From Lyophyllum atratum (taxonomy: Eukaryota; Basidiomycota; Agaricomycetes; Agaricales; Lyophyllaceae): a stretch of DNA of 64,000 bases. The stretch lies in assembly GCA_014905825.1 (NCBI GenBank), contig JACGCN010000008.1, positions 868,001 to 932,000 on the forward strand, written 5' to 3'. The stretch's first letter is position 1. Each line of letters opens with the position of its first letter. Shown here piece by piece: positions 23,058-33,962 of the stretch. The notes under the pieces are model-generated. The model was given only the letters and a program-made list of their open reading frames with translations, made no database searches and was not told the DNA's origin. The translations under genes were made by a program, and so were the position numbers.

Positions 23058-24596
23058 TTAATATTTACCATCAACAGCCTCCTGCAAAAGCTTGAGCGCA
23101 ATCTCCGCAGAGCCCCACGACGACTGGAACCCATACCCCCCATGCCTACAAAACAAACATCAGCTACACCCTCCCACAACCAAAGTCACAAACTCACCCA
23201 TAATTGAACACCACAGGCACCATCCTCCCCATCTTCCCCCCCACCTTCCGCCACTCAACGTCCAGACGAACCCCACCCGTCCTCCCAGGCCTGAACCCAC
23301 ACCCCTCCTCAATGACCAGGGGAAGCACATCCTCGATCGTCGGGGTCCGTTTCTCCCGCACCTCCGGCGGGGCAAGCTCGGGGCACATGGCGAAGGCGCG
23401 CTCTAGGATGTCACGCGTCGTCTCGGGGCGTGGAAGTGGGTACCAGTCGTCCACTGTCGTCGTACCGCCTAGGATGACCTAGAACCCAGACCCCAACTCG
23501 CGTCAGCACCCAAATCAAAAACCACAAGACAGCACGGAAGGAGGAGAGAAAGAAGAAACACGCACATCCCCACTCCTCCTCGCAATAACATAAGTCCACC
23601 CCTCCTCCCTCCCCTCCGTCCTCCCAAAATCAATCCACGGCGCCCTCACAAGCACCGTCTGCCCCCTAATCGGATGCACACCCCCATCCTCCACCCCGCC
23701 CAAGAACCGCGTCCCCAACCCCGTGCACACCACCACCGCGTCCGGCGCCCCGCCAGATTCAGTCTGTCCCGGTTTGGCGCCGTACCCGGATCTTGCTATG
23801 GACTGGAAGACACCGGCCCCGCCCTCCAGCACCTGATCGATGTGCTGCACACACCCGCGGACGAGCTGCCCGCCGGAGGCGAGGAAGCGCGAGGCGAGGT
23901 AGAGGAGGTAGTTGGGGGTGTCGATGGTTAGGGTGGTGAAGGAGGAGCCGTGGATTATTCCTTCGGGAGCGTGTCTTGCGGGAGGAGTTTGTACTACCGC
24001 GCCAGGTGAGTATTTTTAAACAACAGTAAGGGAAGGAGAAGGAGGAGGAGGAGGAGAGGGAGGAAGAAACGCACGTCGGGCATACGGTCAAGAGGCGGAA
24101 GCAGCTTGAGATGGGAGTAATACTCCGTCTGCACGATCCGCTTGAAATACTTCTCCGTCTCCGTCCCAGGCGCCGAGAGCTCCCACATCACAGCCAACGT
24201 GTCCAGGTCCATCTCTGTCATTCACCCTCAGATCCCGTACAACCCAAAAACGGGACGTTGGGGGGAACTCACTGTGCTGCCTCGCATTCTCACTGACGTT
24301 CAGAACATGGTGGGCCCCCTACAATCTCAGTAAGTATACACGTACACGCACATTTGCAGCCGAAGGGGAGGGAGAACGTACGGCCCACTGACTGGTATAC
24401 CTGGTCGTCTTATCGTCCGTGGGCAACACCTCAGCAACGATCGACACCTCGAACCCCCCGCTCTCCTGCATCTTCACCGCCGTCGTCAGTCCCACCACAC
24501 CTAGTACTCGATCGTCAATACACGCGACCTGTGGCGTATGAAGAAGGCCGCACCTGCACCGAGCACGACTACGTTCTTACGGTCCTGCGAGCCCAT
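23058..24596 (-). CDS. D-amino-acid oxidase, copy 2
   Basis: Tandem paralogue of the neighbouring oxidase in the same orientation. Start MGSQDRKNVVVLGAG. Then ESGGFEVSIVAEVLPTDD, YTSQWAGAHHVLNVSENARQH, EMDLDTLAVMWELSAPGTET, LDTPNYLLYLASRFLASGG-type segment, VQHIDQVLEGGAGVF, VVVCTGLGTRFLGGVED, HPIRGQTVLVRAPW, GWTYVIARRSGDV, VDDWYPLPRPETTRDILERA, GCGFRPGRTGGVRLDVE, VVFNYG, HGGYGFQSSWGSAEIALKLL, ending EAVDGKY. FAD-binding and C-terminal blocks are complete, so it is probably active. The exon around 23770-23800 contains a short insertion (ARSGYGAKPGQTESGG) relative to copy 1. No SKL terminus is evident, though a donor at about 23067 might allow another 3' exon. Confidence 0.92.
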
Positions 24597-24885
24597 TTCA
24601 GGGGAAGTTGGGGTGAGTCGTTATCGGAGGGCAAGTGGCAAGTTAGGAGTCGGAGATGGCGGGATTTTTGTATAGATAGACACGGATCAGCGGGCCGGGG
24701 GATATGAAAGGAACGATCAGTGTCAGTCATGCTTGGCATTGGCAGCGATCTTCCCGACTGGCAACAATCGCGTCGGATCATATGTACGGCGAGAGAACTG
24801 GCAGCTTCAAAGTCGATAGAAAAAGATTCAGGGTATCTAAGTTATACGCATTCTAAGATAATGTCCAACACACCAGCATGTGCCC

Positions 24886-26308
24886 CTACTCGCTTTTATC
24901 CGAGTCCTCTCCTCCATTCACCACCACCTTCGCCCCCTTCTCCTTGCTCAGCCGCTTCGCACGCGCGAACATGCCCACCTCCTTGTCCCGGATAAAGTTG
25001 ATCGTGACCATCGGCCACGACGGGTGCGACGGGATGCTATCATAAAACTCGGGCGCGAGCGCGCGGAGCTTGGGGAGGCGCGTCCACGGGATGGACGGGA
25101 AGTCGTGGTGTTCGTTGTGGTAGCCCACCTACCAGTCAAATCAAAACCCGTATCAGTATCCCCACGAAGGGGTGTGGAAGGGGAAGGGGAAGGGAGAAGG
25201 AGACGTACATTATAAGCAAGCACATTAAGCGGCCCATAGTAACTAAACGTCTCCTGGGGCATCCCATCCCACAAATAATGCTCCGCGATGAAATGGCCCG
25301 CGCACGGGTGGAGACTCCCCGCGAAGAAGCTGCTCGCGATGAGGTAGATGAGGGGGCGGGCGCCGAAGGTCGCGACGAGGAAGTAGTCGAACAGGAGCTC
25401 GGTGAGGAGGTTGAGGAGATGCCACCTGGTGAGGCGTTGAGAGCGCACGAAGCCGGGGCGGAGGGCGTAGAATAGGATTTGGAAGGTTCTGGGGGGAGGG
25501 TGTTAGTGTGTAAGTATGGAATGGGGGGTGGGGGGGGGACGTACGCGAAGAAGACCTTGCCGAGGACGTTGTTGAGGCAGAGGAGTTCGAGGCGCGTGGG
25601 GAGGTCGGTGTCTATGCCGTCCTGGCCCATAAATTTATGATGCTCTATGTGGTATCCCTGCTCATCGTTCATCGTCAGCGCGTTGCATACATCCAAAGGG
25701 TGGGGGGGGGAACGTACCTTGAAAGCAGCAGAGTATGGAATCCCGATGGGAAGATTCGCGAATATTGCGAGTAATTTATTCGGTGCAATGCTCTGGAACG
25801 CGAGGTTGTGTGTGATCTCGTGGATTGCGAGGAATAAATTGTGGTTGGCTGTCCCGCCGATGGCATACGCGCAGAAGATGAACAGCGGGGATAGCGTCGG
25901 GGTATGACGAAGGGCGACGGCGACGCCTATTTGAAGCGCAACCACCAGGAGCACAACGTACTTGGTGAGTGGTTCGTGTCCCATCAGTTTCGTGACCTGC
26001 AGGGGAGGACTCAGTGGTTAGGAACGCGCGCAAGTGATGCGGGGAGGCTCGTGCGTACCTCGGGGTGTGCCTTCATAATGGCCGTCCTCCGCGTCCGGTG
26101 TGGCTCTTCCGTCATGAGCCAGAGAAAGTCGGAGGGGTCCTGGGGAGGGGCGGGGTATACGCTGGCATTGGTGTCGCCGGTGGGGAGGAACGTGCGACGC
26201 GGTGACCGTTTGCCCTCGGTGAGGGAGTCCGCGCCTCCGAACAGGCTGAAGTCTGCGGGGTGGTTAGAATGGCGTAGATTGTGTTGCATGGAACTCACTG
26301 ATTGACAT
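24886..26308 (-). CDS. DES1: sphingolipid delta-4 desaturase (dihydroceramide desaturase)
   Basis: Exon 1 is MSI plus one base, spliced across 26249-26298 to NFSLFGGADSLTEGKRSP. The body has FLWLMTEEPHRTRRTAIMKA and hydrophobic helices (VVLLVVALQIGVAVAL). The first His box region is GGTANHNLFLAIHEITHN, the second GYHIEHHKFMGQDGIDTDLP, and the third GYHNEHHDFPSIPWTRLPKL. HPCAGHFIAEHY and PQETFSYYGPLNVLAYNV also match the DES1/DEGS family. The enzyme inserts the 4,5-trans double bond of the sphingoid base in the ER, using O2 and cytochrome b5; in fungi this step leads to glucosylceramide. It ends in a charged KGAKVVVNGGEDSDKSE. It diverges from the SREBP gene with 327 bp between the starts. Confidence 0.93.
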
Positions 26309-26635
26309 TGGTGGTGTCAATGAACGATTCCTCGTCGACCTTACCGTCACTGCCGCTTGGCTGAAATTGATTGATTATTACGTAATAAATCAATAGTGCT
26401 CTTCGTTAGCTCTCCTTTAACCGACGAGCAAATGAGGCCATAAAGCAAGGCTTAATTCAGAGACTCTCGTTCCACTTTCCATCGAGGATCGCAGCGGTTG
26501 GCTGTGTGCAAGGAGCCAAAACTTGGAGCAGTGGAAAGTGATCACGTGACTTAAATAAATGGCCTGATCTGAAGGTCAGACCACACCAAGGAGTCTGGCG
26601 CCATATAGCTTGACCACCGACCACCATCATCGACG
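26309..26635. promoter_or_regulatory. divergent promoter between desaturase and SREBP genes
   Basis: 327 bp between start codons. It contains the palindrome TCACGTGA (26542-26549) within ATCACGTGAC, about 87 bp before the SREBP start. Confidence 0.6.
26542..26549. promoter_or_regulatory. palindromic E-box TCACGTGA
   Basis: A perfect 8-bp CACGTG-core palindrome. bHLH factors including SREBPs can bind E-boxes, so autoregulation by the adjacent gene is possible but not shown. Confidence 0.5.
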
Positions 26636-29560
26636 ATGGACTTCTCAGCGCCGTCCCCGTCGTCCAGCTCGGACTCACGCTCATCCTACTCACCACGCCT
26701 CATGTCCTCAGACCTCGGCCTGGACCCGTCCGATCCACTAAATCTCCTCCTGCACAACACTTCCCAATCCCACAGTGGAAATTCGTCTATGGAGGAATCT
26801 TCACAGGAAGGCGGCAGCCCACCAGACTGGTCTCAGCTCTCGTCTCTCTGGCCTGATCAGGACTTTGGCGGCCAGACTAAACCCTACTCTGATATGATGG
26901 ACTTCAGCGAGCTGGCCACCCTGTCCATGGACGTCGACTTTGGCAATGCGATTGCCATCGAGCCAAGCGCACTCCATTATAACCCCATAAAATACAACAA
27001 CATCAACACAAATTACTCGTACAGCCCGCATACCCCCTCATACAACGACGACCTACTTGCGGCCCATTTTCCTTTCACATTTCAGCCCAACTCGCCCTCT
27101 GATACCTCGTCTCACCAGTCGTCACAGGGCGGCCGTAGATTGAGCATAACGTCCTCATCGTCCGCTTCCTTGTCTCCCGCTCCCGAATCGACGGTACCAA
27201 GCCCTGTAACAGCCAAACGCCCCGAGTTTCCCCCCACTTATGCAAACACTGATGACGCCCCTGTGACGCTCCCTACCGACGCAGCATCCCAGCTCGCGGA
27301 GCGGGTCCGCCAATCCGCCGGCGTCATGCTTGCCCTCCCCATGAATGCGCAACTCCAGGCGCACGAAAATCAACAAGCACTCCTCTCAGGTACACCACTC
27401 TCTATTCCTGTTTCTTCTCTAGATACTTGACTTATCTGACTTATACTGTACAGCCCTAGCCACAAGCCCCACCACCCTACCCAAACTCCCCATCCCCCGC
27501 CTCCCCCGGCACATCTCCCAATCCGTCAAATCCGTCTCCACAGTCTCCTCCGCCGCCTCAACACCCCCACCATCCACACCCTCCCCACCCCCCATGTCCG
27601 CTCCAGCCCCCGTCCCCGCCCGCCCGAAAACGAGCCACACGACGATCGAGCGGCGTTATCGCACGAACCTCAACGCGCGCATACAAAGCCTGCGCATGGC
27701 CGTCCCCGCGCTGCGTGTCGTGGAGGACCGCGAGGGCGGCGGCGGCAAGAAGCGCGCGCCGAACAAGGTGCTGGTGTCCGGCGACCCCCTGAACGGCGAC
27801 GTCGTCAGTGCGAATGGCGTCGTCGACGTCATTGACGAGCGCGGGTTCGTGGACGGCGTGAAGGTGGCAAGGAAGTGCAGTAAAGCGAATGTGCTGGGGA
27901 AGGCGGTGGAGTATATCCGGGTGCTGAAGAAGCGGGAGGGGAGGCTGAAGGCTGAGCAGGCGGGGTTGAAGTCGTTGGTGGCGGGGCTCGTGGGTGGGCC
28001 GGCGTTGCTTAGGGAGTGGGAGAGGGAGTGGAGGGAGATGTTCGGAGGGGAGGAGAAGGATGAGGTGGAGGGTGAGATGGAGGGTGAAGGGGATGAGGAC
28101 GACTCCGAGGAGGAGCAGGAGGATGAGGATGAGGGCGGGAGGAAGAGGAAGAGGGGGAAGACGACGGCTGTTGGTGTGGCGCCTGCGAAGCAGGAGAAGA
28201 AGGAGAAGAAGCCCGTGCAGGGGGCGGATGGGGTTGTACCGGAGAAACGCAAGCGTGGGCGCCCAAGGAAGGTCATCGCCCCCGTCGTACCGCCCCAGTT
28301 CCCCGTTCAGGACCAGAAGATGGAACAGGAGCAAGCCCAGGGCCCGCAGCAGTACCTCCTCGCGACGTTCGCGCTCTTCTCGTTCTTCAATTCGCCCTTG
28401 ACGTCGTCCTCCCCCCCACCTGCTTCCCACGTCCATACCGGGACTGTCTTGAACAGCTCTGCAGCCACGATCGAGGGGGGAGCCACGTGGGGAGTGAGCG
28501 AGTACATGCAGATGTTCCACCTCCTCGTCTCGGTCGTCGTGCTCCTCAGCTTCGTGTCCAGCTGGGCCGGGTTCAGCTTCACACTCGGCAAGTCCCTCCG
28601 CAGTGGGTCCGTTCTCAACTTTGCGCGCGGGACCAGGAGGGAGAAACGGACGAAGAGCGACTGGGTCCGGTTGGGCGAGGAGTGTGTTTTGTCGGGTATG
28701 TCGTCGCAGCTTGCTCCCTTTCCCATGGCCTTACTAATATGACACCCTCCGTTGTAGCATCAAACGAAGTATCATTGTGGTCCCGTATCCAGATATACCA
28801 CCGTATATCGTCCTCCCACACCACGAGCATCCAGGAACTCATCACCGCTGCATTAACGCTCTACGGTGCTGGTGGCATCCACGTCTTTGGGGGTCTCGTC
28901 AGAGCCAGGGCCCGTGCAGTCTGGGCCTCTGCTAAATCTCGAGCCGCGACACAGAGTCTCGTTGGGGAGAACACATACGAGCGCATGGTCCTCGAGGACA
29001 TGACGCTTGACGCCGCCGCCGCACGCCTCGCACCTCTCAGCGACGAGGGAAAGGCACTTACACCGATGCAGCTACTGGCTACCTCCCTCATACGCGAGCG
29101 CATCCGATCCCACCTCGGCGTCCTATTCGTCAGGAGCGTGAACGGCGAGGAGGACGGGCAGGACAAGGACGCGGTGGAGCGGGAGACTCTCGAGCGGGAG
29201 CGCACGATCGACGCTGCGAAGGAGCTGGGCGGGGGTGTGGGTGATCTTGGGAGGAGGCTGGAGCAAGTGTGGAAGGTCTCTGTCTCTGTCTCTGCCGGGC
29301 TCGAATACGCTGGGGAAGAAGAGAGTGCGGAGGGGGAGTTGTTGAAGGCGCTCGTGCTGCACCGCAGGGTGTTCCGAGCGGATGGGAATGGGGCGTCGGC
29401 GCTGATGAGCCCCGGGGGGAAGGATATGAGCGATGCGGGGATGTTGAGGCGGGCGTTGGGGAGTAGGGTGTTTGAGGAGGAGGCGGTGTTGGAGGATGCG
29501 AGGGATAGGGCGGTGGATATGGTTGTTGAGCTGGAGAGGAGGAGTGTTGGGTTGGATTGA
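26636..29560 (+). CDS. SRE1: SREBP-family bHLH transcription factor (Sre1)
   Basis: Three exons (26636-27391, about 27453-28694, about 28758-29560). The N-terminus is Ser/Pro/acidic with TPPPSTPSPPP before the bHLH. The basic region SHTTIERRYRTNLNARIQSL has the Tyr in ERRYR that distinguishes SREBPs from other bHLH factors. Helix 1 is followed by a long Gly/Val-rich loop and then helix 2, KCSKANVLGKAVEYIRVLKK. An acidic/basic linker with an AT-hook-like KRKRGRPRK precedes two hydrophobic stretches (YLLATFALFSFF and FHLLVSVVVLLSFVSSWAGF) that can form the membrane hairpin. A roughly 300-residue C-terminal part follows. In fungi Sre1 is cleaved from the ER under low sterol or oxygen and activates sterol genes. 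Confidence 0.9.
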
Positions 29561-30701
29561 GTGTTGGGAGATGGCTTGGATATTGGTTCGTCGCTCTGAT
29601 CCCTAGCTGGAGAGGAGGAGCGTTGGGTTGGATTGATTACTGGGACGCGTTGTCTTGGATATGGCTTTTTTTATACATGCGCAAGCTCTGATCCCTTGAT
29701 TTATTTTTTCTGTTAGTCTTGTTATACCTTATCGTATTCCTGAAGTATGTAGTATGTACTGCGACCACTTGCTTGTAGTAGATGAGATTACGCGAATATT
29801 GAAGTTCGCTGCCAGTGCCACGTGATAAGTTCTTGTCCTACCACCGCGCCGCTGCAGTTAAAGTTACGGGCCACGCAGGCGCCCACAGCCACCTACGTCG
29901 TTATACATTCTTCTCAATCCATGTGCTGATCCTCCTTCCTTCTTCCAGAAACGTGTGCCTTGGTCCCTGCCCCTCATGCGGATGCCATTCATTAACACCT
30001 CCCCAGATAGACCGTGACATATCCCCTGATGATGATTACCTATGATGATCAGACTGGTACGACACCACTCGCGACTGCTACGGCCGCCTCCTTGTCTACC
30101 GATGTCCAAACGGCGAGCAGAGGATGCCATTCATTAACGCCTCCCCAGATAGACATATCCCCTGATGATGATTACTTATGATGATCAGACTGGTACGACA
30201 CCACTCGCGACTGCTACGGCCGCCTCCTTGTCTACCGATGTCCAAGCGGCGAGCGGGCGCCTACCACTGCGGCGTGATCATGATCGCCTCTTTGAGAACC
30301 GCTATCCCAGAGCGTTTCAGCCCATGATGACTCGGATGCATTCCACCATGGGCGGTACATCCAATGCCCAGCCCAGAAATAGTGAGTCCAAGAATGGCGT
30401 ATATCGCGACTCGGACCTATCAATCATCGCTACGGTCCCGAGTACCCTGGTATTTAACAGCGGGGGGTGTGGGTCATGATCAACGAACAATCTAAGGTGT
30501 ACACACGCCCCCGGGCGGAATTGACTCCCCCAGTCCTAAATTCGGACCTGTCACGGGCCGTAAAAGCAGCGAAGACGTTTCGATCTGAGGCCTTCAGCTT
30601 CTCACCCAACCGAAACTTTATCCACTTCTTCTGCCATTGGCAGGTGCTTTGCTGCTGTTACGCCCGTACCACCACAACCACCACTGCTACGTATCGTCGT
30701 T
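29561..30701. other. intergenic region with local duplication
   Basis: Holds the 3' flank of the SREBP gene and the 5' flank of an alpha/beta hydrolase, including the duplication described separately. A short imperfect repeat of the SREBP 3' end (ctggagaggaggag.gttgggttggattga) recurs at about 29605-29638. No gene is seen. Confidence 0.6.
29981..30254. repeat. tandem duplication, unit about 140 bp, two copies
   Basis: Copy 1 starts at 29981 and copy 2 at 30123, both with gatgccattcattaac. They are over 95% alike by eye. Copy 2 lacks about 5 bp (cgtga near the gatagac segment) and has three or four substitutions (for example cacctcc to cgcctcc, ttacctatg to ttacttatg). Confidence 0.9.
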
Positions 30702-32278
30702 ATGCCGCACGTTTGGATAGACTCACCTACGGGCGCCGTCGAGCTGCACTACTGCATAGCAACGCCTATGAATCATTCCAGCTCTACTATCGATGCTCAT
30801 TTACCATGTATACTCTTTCTACATTCAGGATATGCAGGCCAGGAAATCTTTGAGAGTAAGTGTTCTTCCCGTTTCTTTAAGTCATGACGCTCTTAGCTAA
30901 CTACGCCCTTTCGTCCACGCAGTGCAGTTCTGCGACCCCAGGCTAAGAACGCAGTTCAACCTTATTGGAATCGACATGAGAGGATACGGCCTAACGAAGG
31001 GCACCATCACGCAGCAGGAATACGGCCCCGCTGATTCCGCTGACGATATCCACCGATTCCTCGTGAGTACCCGGCTACCTTATCCGTGCCGACGCCCACC
31101 TTCTTTCCATTCCGCTGTAGCACTCACGATCGTTTCTTTTGTGTGTTTCCAGAAAGCACTCAATCTCCCTCCCGTGCACATATTCGGCCTTGCGATCGGG
31201 TGTTGTGTCGGCTTGGAACTGGCGGCTGGCCACCCTGATCTCGTGCTCTCCCTCACGCTTTGCTCGCCGCTTCCTGCGATCGAGGTAAGAACGGCCCTAC
31301 TTACATCTTGCACGCCCGTTTCAGGTGGCTTCGGATGAGCAATTTTCCGATGCTGACTATCATTATGGTGCTTCCTCAGCCAGAAGACATCGCGGCCGGG
31401 CGGCTTGAGGTGTATCATCTATGGGTGGAGGCTTTCAACCACGACGGTACCGGCCCGTCCATCGATACGGACCACAACGTGCTGAATGATTTATTACACG
31501 GCGCGCAACAGTTATGCTTCAACAACGAGAGCAATCGTTTGACTGTGGCGTGCGTAGGGCTCCTGGCGTAATTTCTTCGCTGTTCATTGATGATTACGCG
31601 TTCCATCCATCTAGTATGTCCAACAGCGGCCTCCAGCACGCAATAATGAACCGGGCTGGCTCCCCCGCCAAGCTAAAACTATCCTACCACGCGTCCGTCG
31701 GGTGGTTCCTTACCCGGAGACCACAGTCTCGCGAGGCCCTTGCCAAGGTGCGCTTCTTCCCCCGATGACACGCTTCTTCAGAAACTGATCCCCGTCTCCC
31801 TTCCTTGTGATTATCGACATATCAGATCAACTGCTCAATACAGCTTATCCACTGCGAGGATGATGTTGCGTACCCCCTGCGGTACGCGGAGGAACTGGAG
31901 GAGCAGCTCCGGGACGCCGGGGTCGCGGATGTTAGCCTGTGTGAAGTCTCTGGGCCCCACTATGGGAACGTCGTCAATCCACAAGCGTGAGTTGACACAA
32001 ACCAGCTTCTTCGCCGCTCGGATAGGTACCAACAGTCACTGATGATCCATGATCCTTACCCTGCGCTTTCTTCCAGAATCAACCCGATACTTCTCGACCA
32101 CGCTCTCTCCGTGGGGAACGCTGGTAGTGCTAACGTGCCCCGCTATTCGCCGGAGCGCGAACGACATCAGCACGAACACGAACACATTGAGTGCTTGAAG
32201 ATGCCCACGCCGTTCACATCGAGACTCGCTAAATATGGATACGATCCACACGACGGCGAATCCGACTCCGATTGCTGA
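30702..32278 (+). CDS. alpha/beta hydrolase, paralogue A (nucleophile Ser replaced by Ala)
   Basis: Start MPHVWIDSPTGAVELHYCIA. Exons carry LPCILFLHSGYAGQEIFE (oxyanion region), FCDPRLRTQFNLIGIDMRGY, KALNLPPVHIFGLAIGCCVG (nucleophile elbow), AAGHPDLVLSLTLCSPLP, EVYHLWVEAFNHDG, LLHGAQQLCFNNESN, IHCEDDVAYPLRYAEELEEQ (acid), and SGPHYGNVVNPQA with the expected His. The C-terminus is CLKMPTPFTSRLAKYGYDPH ending DSDC. The elbow reads G-L-A-I-G, so the catalytic Ser is Ala in this copy, while the Asp and His positions are intact. It is clearly related to the minus-strand gene at 36093-37566. The substrate is unknown. Confidence 0.85.
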
Positions 32279-33259
32279 TCATGCACCCCTGCAATTGACT
32301 GGCTCGATATAATACATCCATAGACATGCCATGCCAGACCTGTCTATTTCCCACCCACCCCACATTGGACTTGTATACCACTCTCTTCTATGACTGTTTA
32401 TTCGATGTATCGGCTACGCATGCCCAATAGGCGCGGTGCTTGAGTCACTGCTGGTGCTGCGTATGTATTTTTAGTATTTATAATCATAGAAACATCTCGC
32501 GCTGCTTCGGCCTGCCCTGGGAAGAGTAATACCTACCACGGCAATTTGCTCGTACCATCTACGAGTATATGAGGAATGCCTACTGTCTTGAAATATCATT
32601 GGCTCGATATTGTCGAACTGAGAGGAAGCCTGAGTCTAATGCCCATGACTTAAACAACACTTCTACGCACGGGTAGCGGCTAAGTAGAGTCATTTCATAC
32701 ATGACTGGGCTGTTTATATTGCTCGTCCTAAGCTCATATCCTCTCATATCCCGACGCCTTGCATGTTCATGTTAACTCAATGGGTCGCGAGCGATTTCGG
32801 AGAGAGCTCGAGTACCTCTAGAGGCAAAGCCATTGCAAGTTAAGAAAAGCGTCGATGGTACGTCTCTCAAGACTCAAGTACTCAAGTCTCAGAGTCGAAG
32901 GCGCTGTGATGAGAAAGCAAGTCAAAAAGATAAATCAGGATCACATATAGCAGCAACTTGTTTCGATCAAGTGACCTCGGGGTTCAAATAACCTAGAGCG
33001 GTACATATGGGCCCCGCGCGCTTCCAGCTGCGCCATGCTGCTGTTAAGAACAAGTGTAATTGTTAGATTGGAGCATGTATGCGCGGGTAGACGATGCTCG
33101 GGGTTTTGCGCGTCTGGTCCTTGAAACAGTGAGGTTGCGCTAGGCCGAGTGATAAGCTTGGATTTCTGGCGGGTCGATGTTATTCGGTTCTGGGACAGAG
33201 TAGGTGTACCGGTTGTACTCGAGAAGTTGTTCAAGGGTGGTAGCAGCCGATCTATCAGC
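32279..33259. other. intergenic region without a supported gene
   Basis: Follows hydrolase A. A minus frame at 32941-33234 (97 codons) is open and could be a downstream exon of the hypothetical gene at 33260-33559, but I see no convincing protein features in it. Confidence 0.4.
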
Positions 33260-33559
33260 TCATTCTGGGCTCACGGTAGCAAGAACGGCGGCAAGTAGAA
33301 GAAGCTTCGGGTGGACCTTCTCAAACGTCCTGGACAACCAGGCAGAGGCTGACGGGGAATGTTGATTCACAATGGAAGGGGCGATCAGACATACAAGAGA
33401 GGGAGAGATGATGCTAAAGTCTGTCGCAAAATATGTCGCGTAAACCTTTCGGATAGGGCGTGTCGTGTACAGGCGTATGGCTACCCAGGCTGGCTGGGCA
33501 AACCCATAAAAGATTGACTCCCAAAAATGACGTAGCGTCGATTTCGCGATTTCAACCAT
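33260..33559 (-). CDS. hypothetical small protein with hydrophobic segments
   Basis: 99-codon frame with an ATG start (MVEIAKSTLRHFWESIFYGF). It has two moderately hydrophobic stretches, FSIISPSLVCLIAPSIV and HPKLLLLAAVLATV. A GTGAGC donor sits where the frame ends, so it could continue through an intron. I do not recognise the family and it may be a chance frame downstream of GPI3. Confidence 0.3.
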   Translation of the reverse strand: MVEIAKSTLRHFWESIFYGFAQPAWVAIRLYTTRPIRKVYATYFATDFSIISPSLVCLIAPSIVNQHSPSASAWLSRTFEKVHPKLLLLAAVLATVSPE

Positions 33560-33962
33560 GAAAAGCCTTGGCAGGGAGAGAAGACGAGCTGCGAATTCCT
33601 CTTCTCGGATAACGATTCCTTTCCCCTGGATTTCTTGTTCCTCCCTGCTAAATTGAAAGCGGAGGTTTTACCCTACATCCCGTGAGCGTGATGTAACATT
33701 CTGTGGCTTTGGCCAGAAGTTGGGCATGAGATATCGCAGCCTGCACGTTTATGTGCATGCCGGGTCTTCGAGCGGAACACATGAAATGCCTCGTCTCCCC
33801 AGCCTGGAATCCGGCATCTAATCATCAGGAAGGTAAACACGAGGCTTGGTTTGAATATCAGCCGGTACTTGTCGTGGACCGGGCGGTCTTCAGCCTCTCC
33901 TTCTCGGCAAGCTATCAAGTAGAAACGCATGAGTGCAAGATCCGATACCGCAAAACGACAAG

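Noticed and set aside
27558..28520. Long minus-strand frame opposite the SREBP gene
   Set aside because: Leu/Pro/His-rich low-complexity product of the GC-rich antisense strand; the plus strand has clear bHLH coding.
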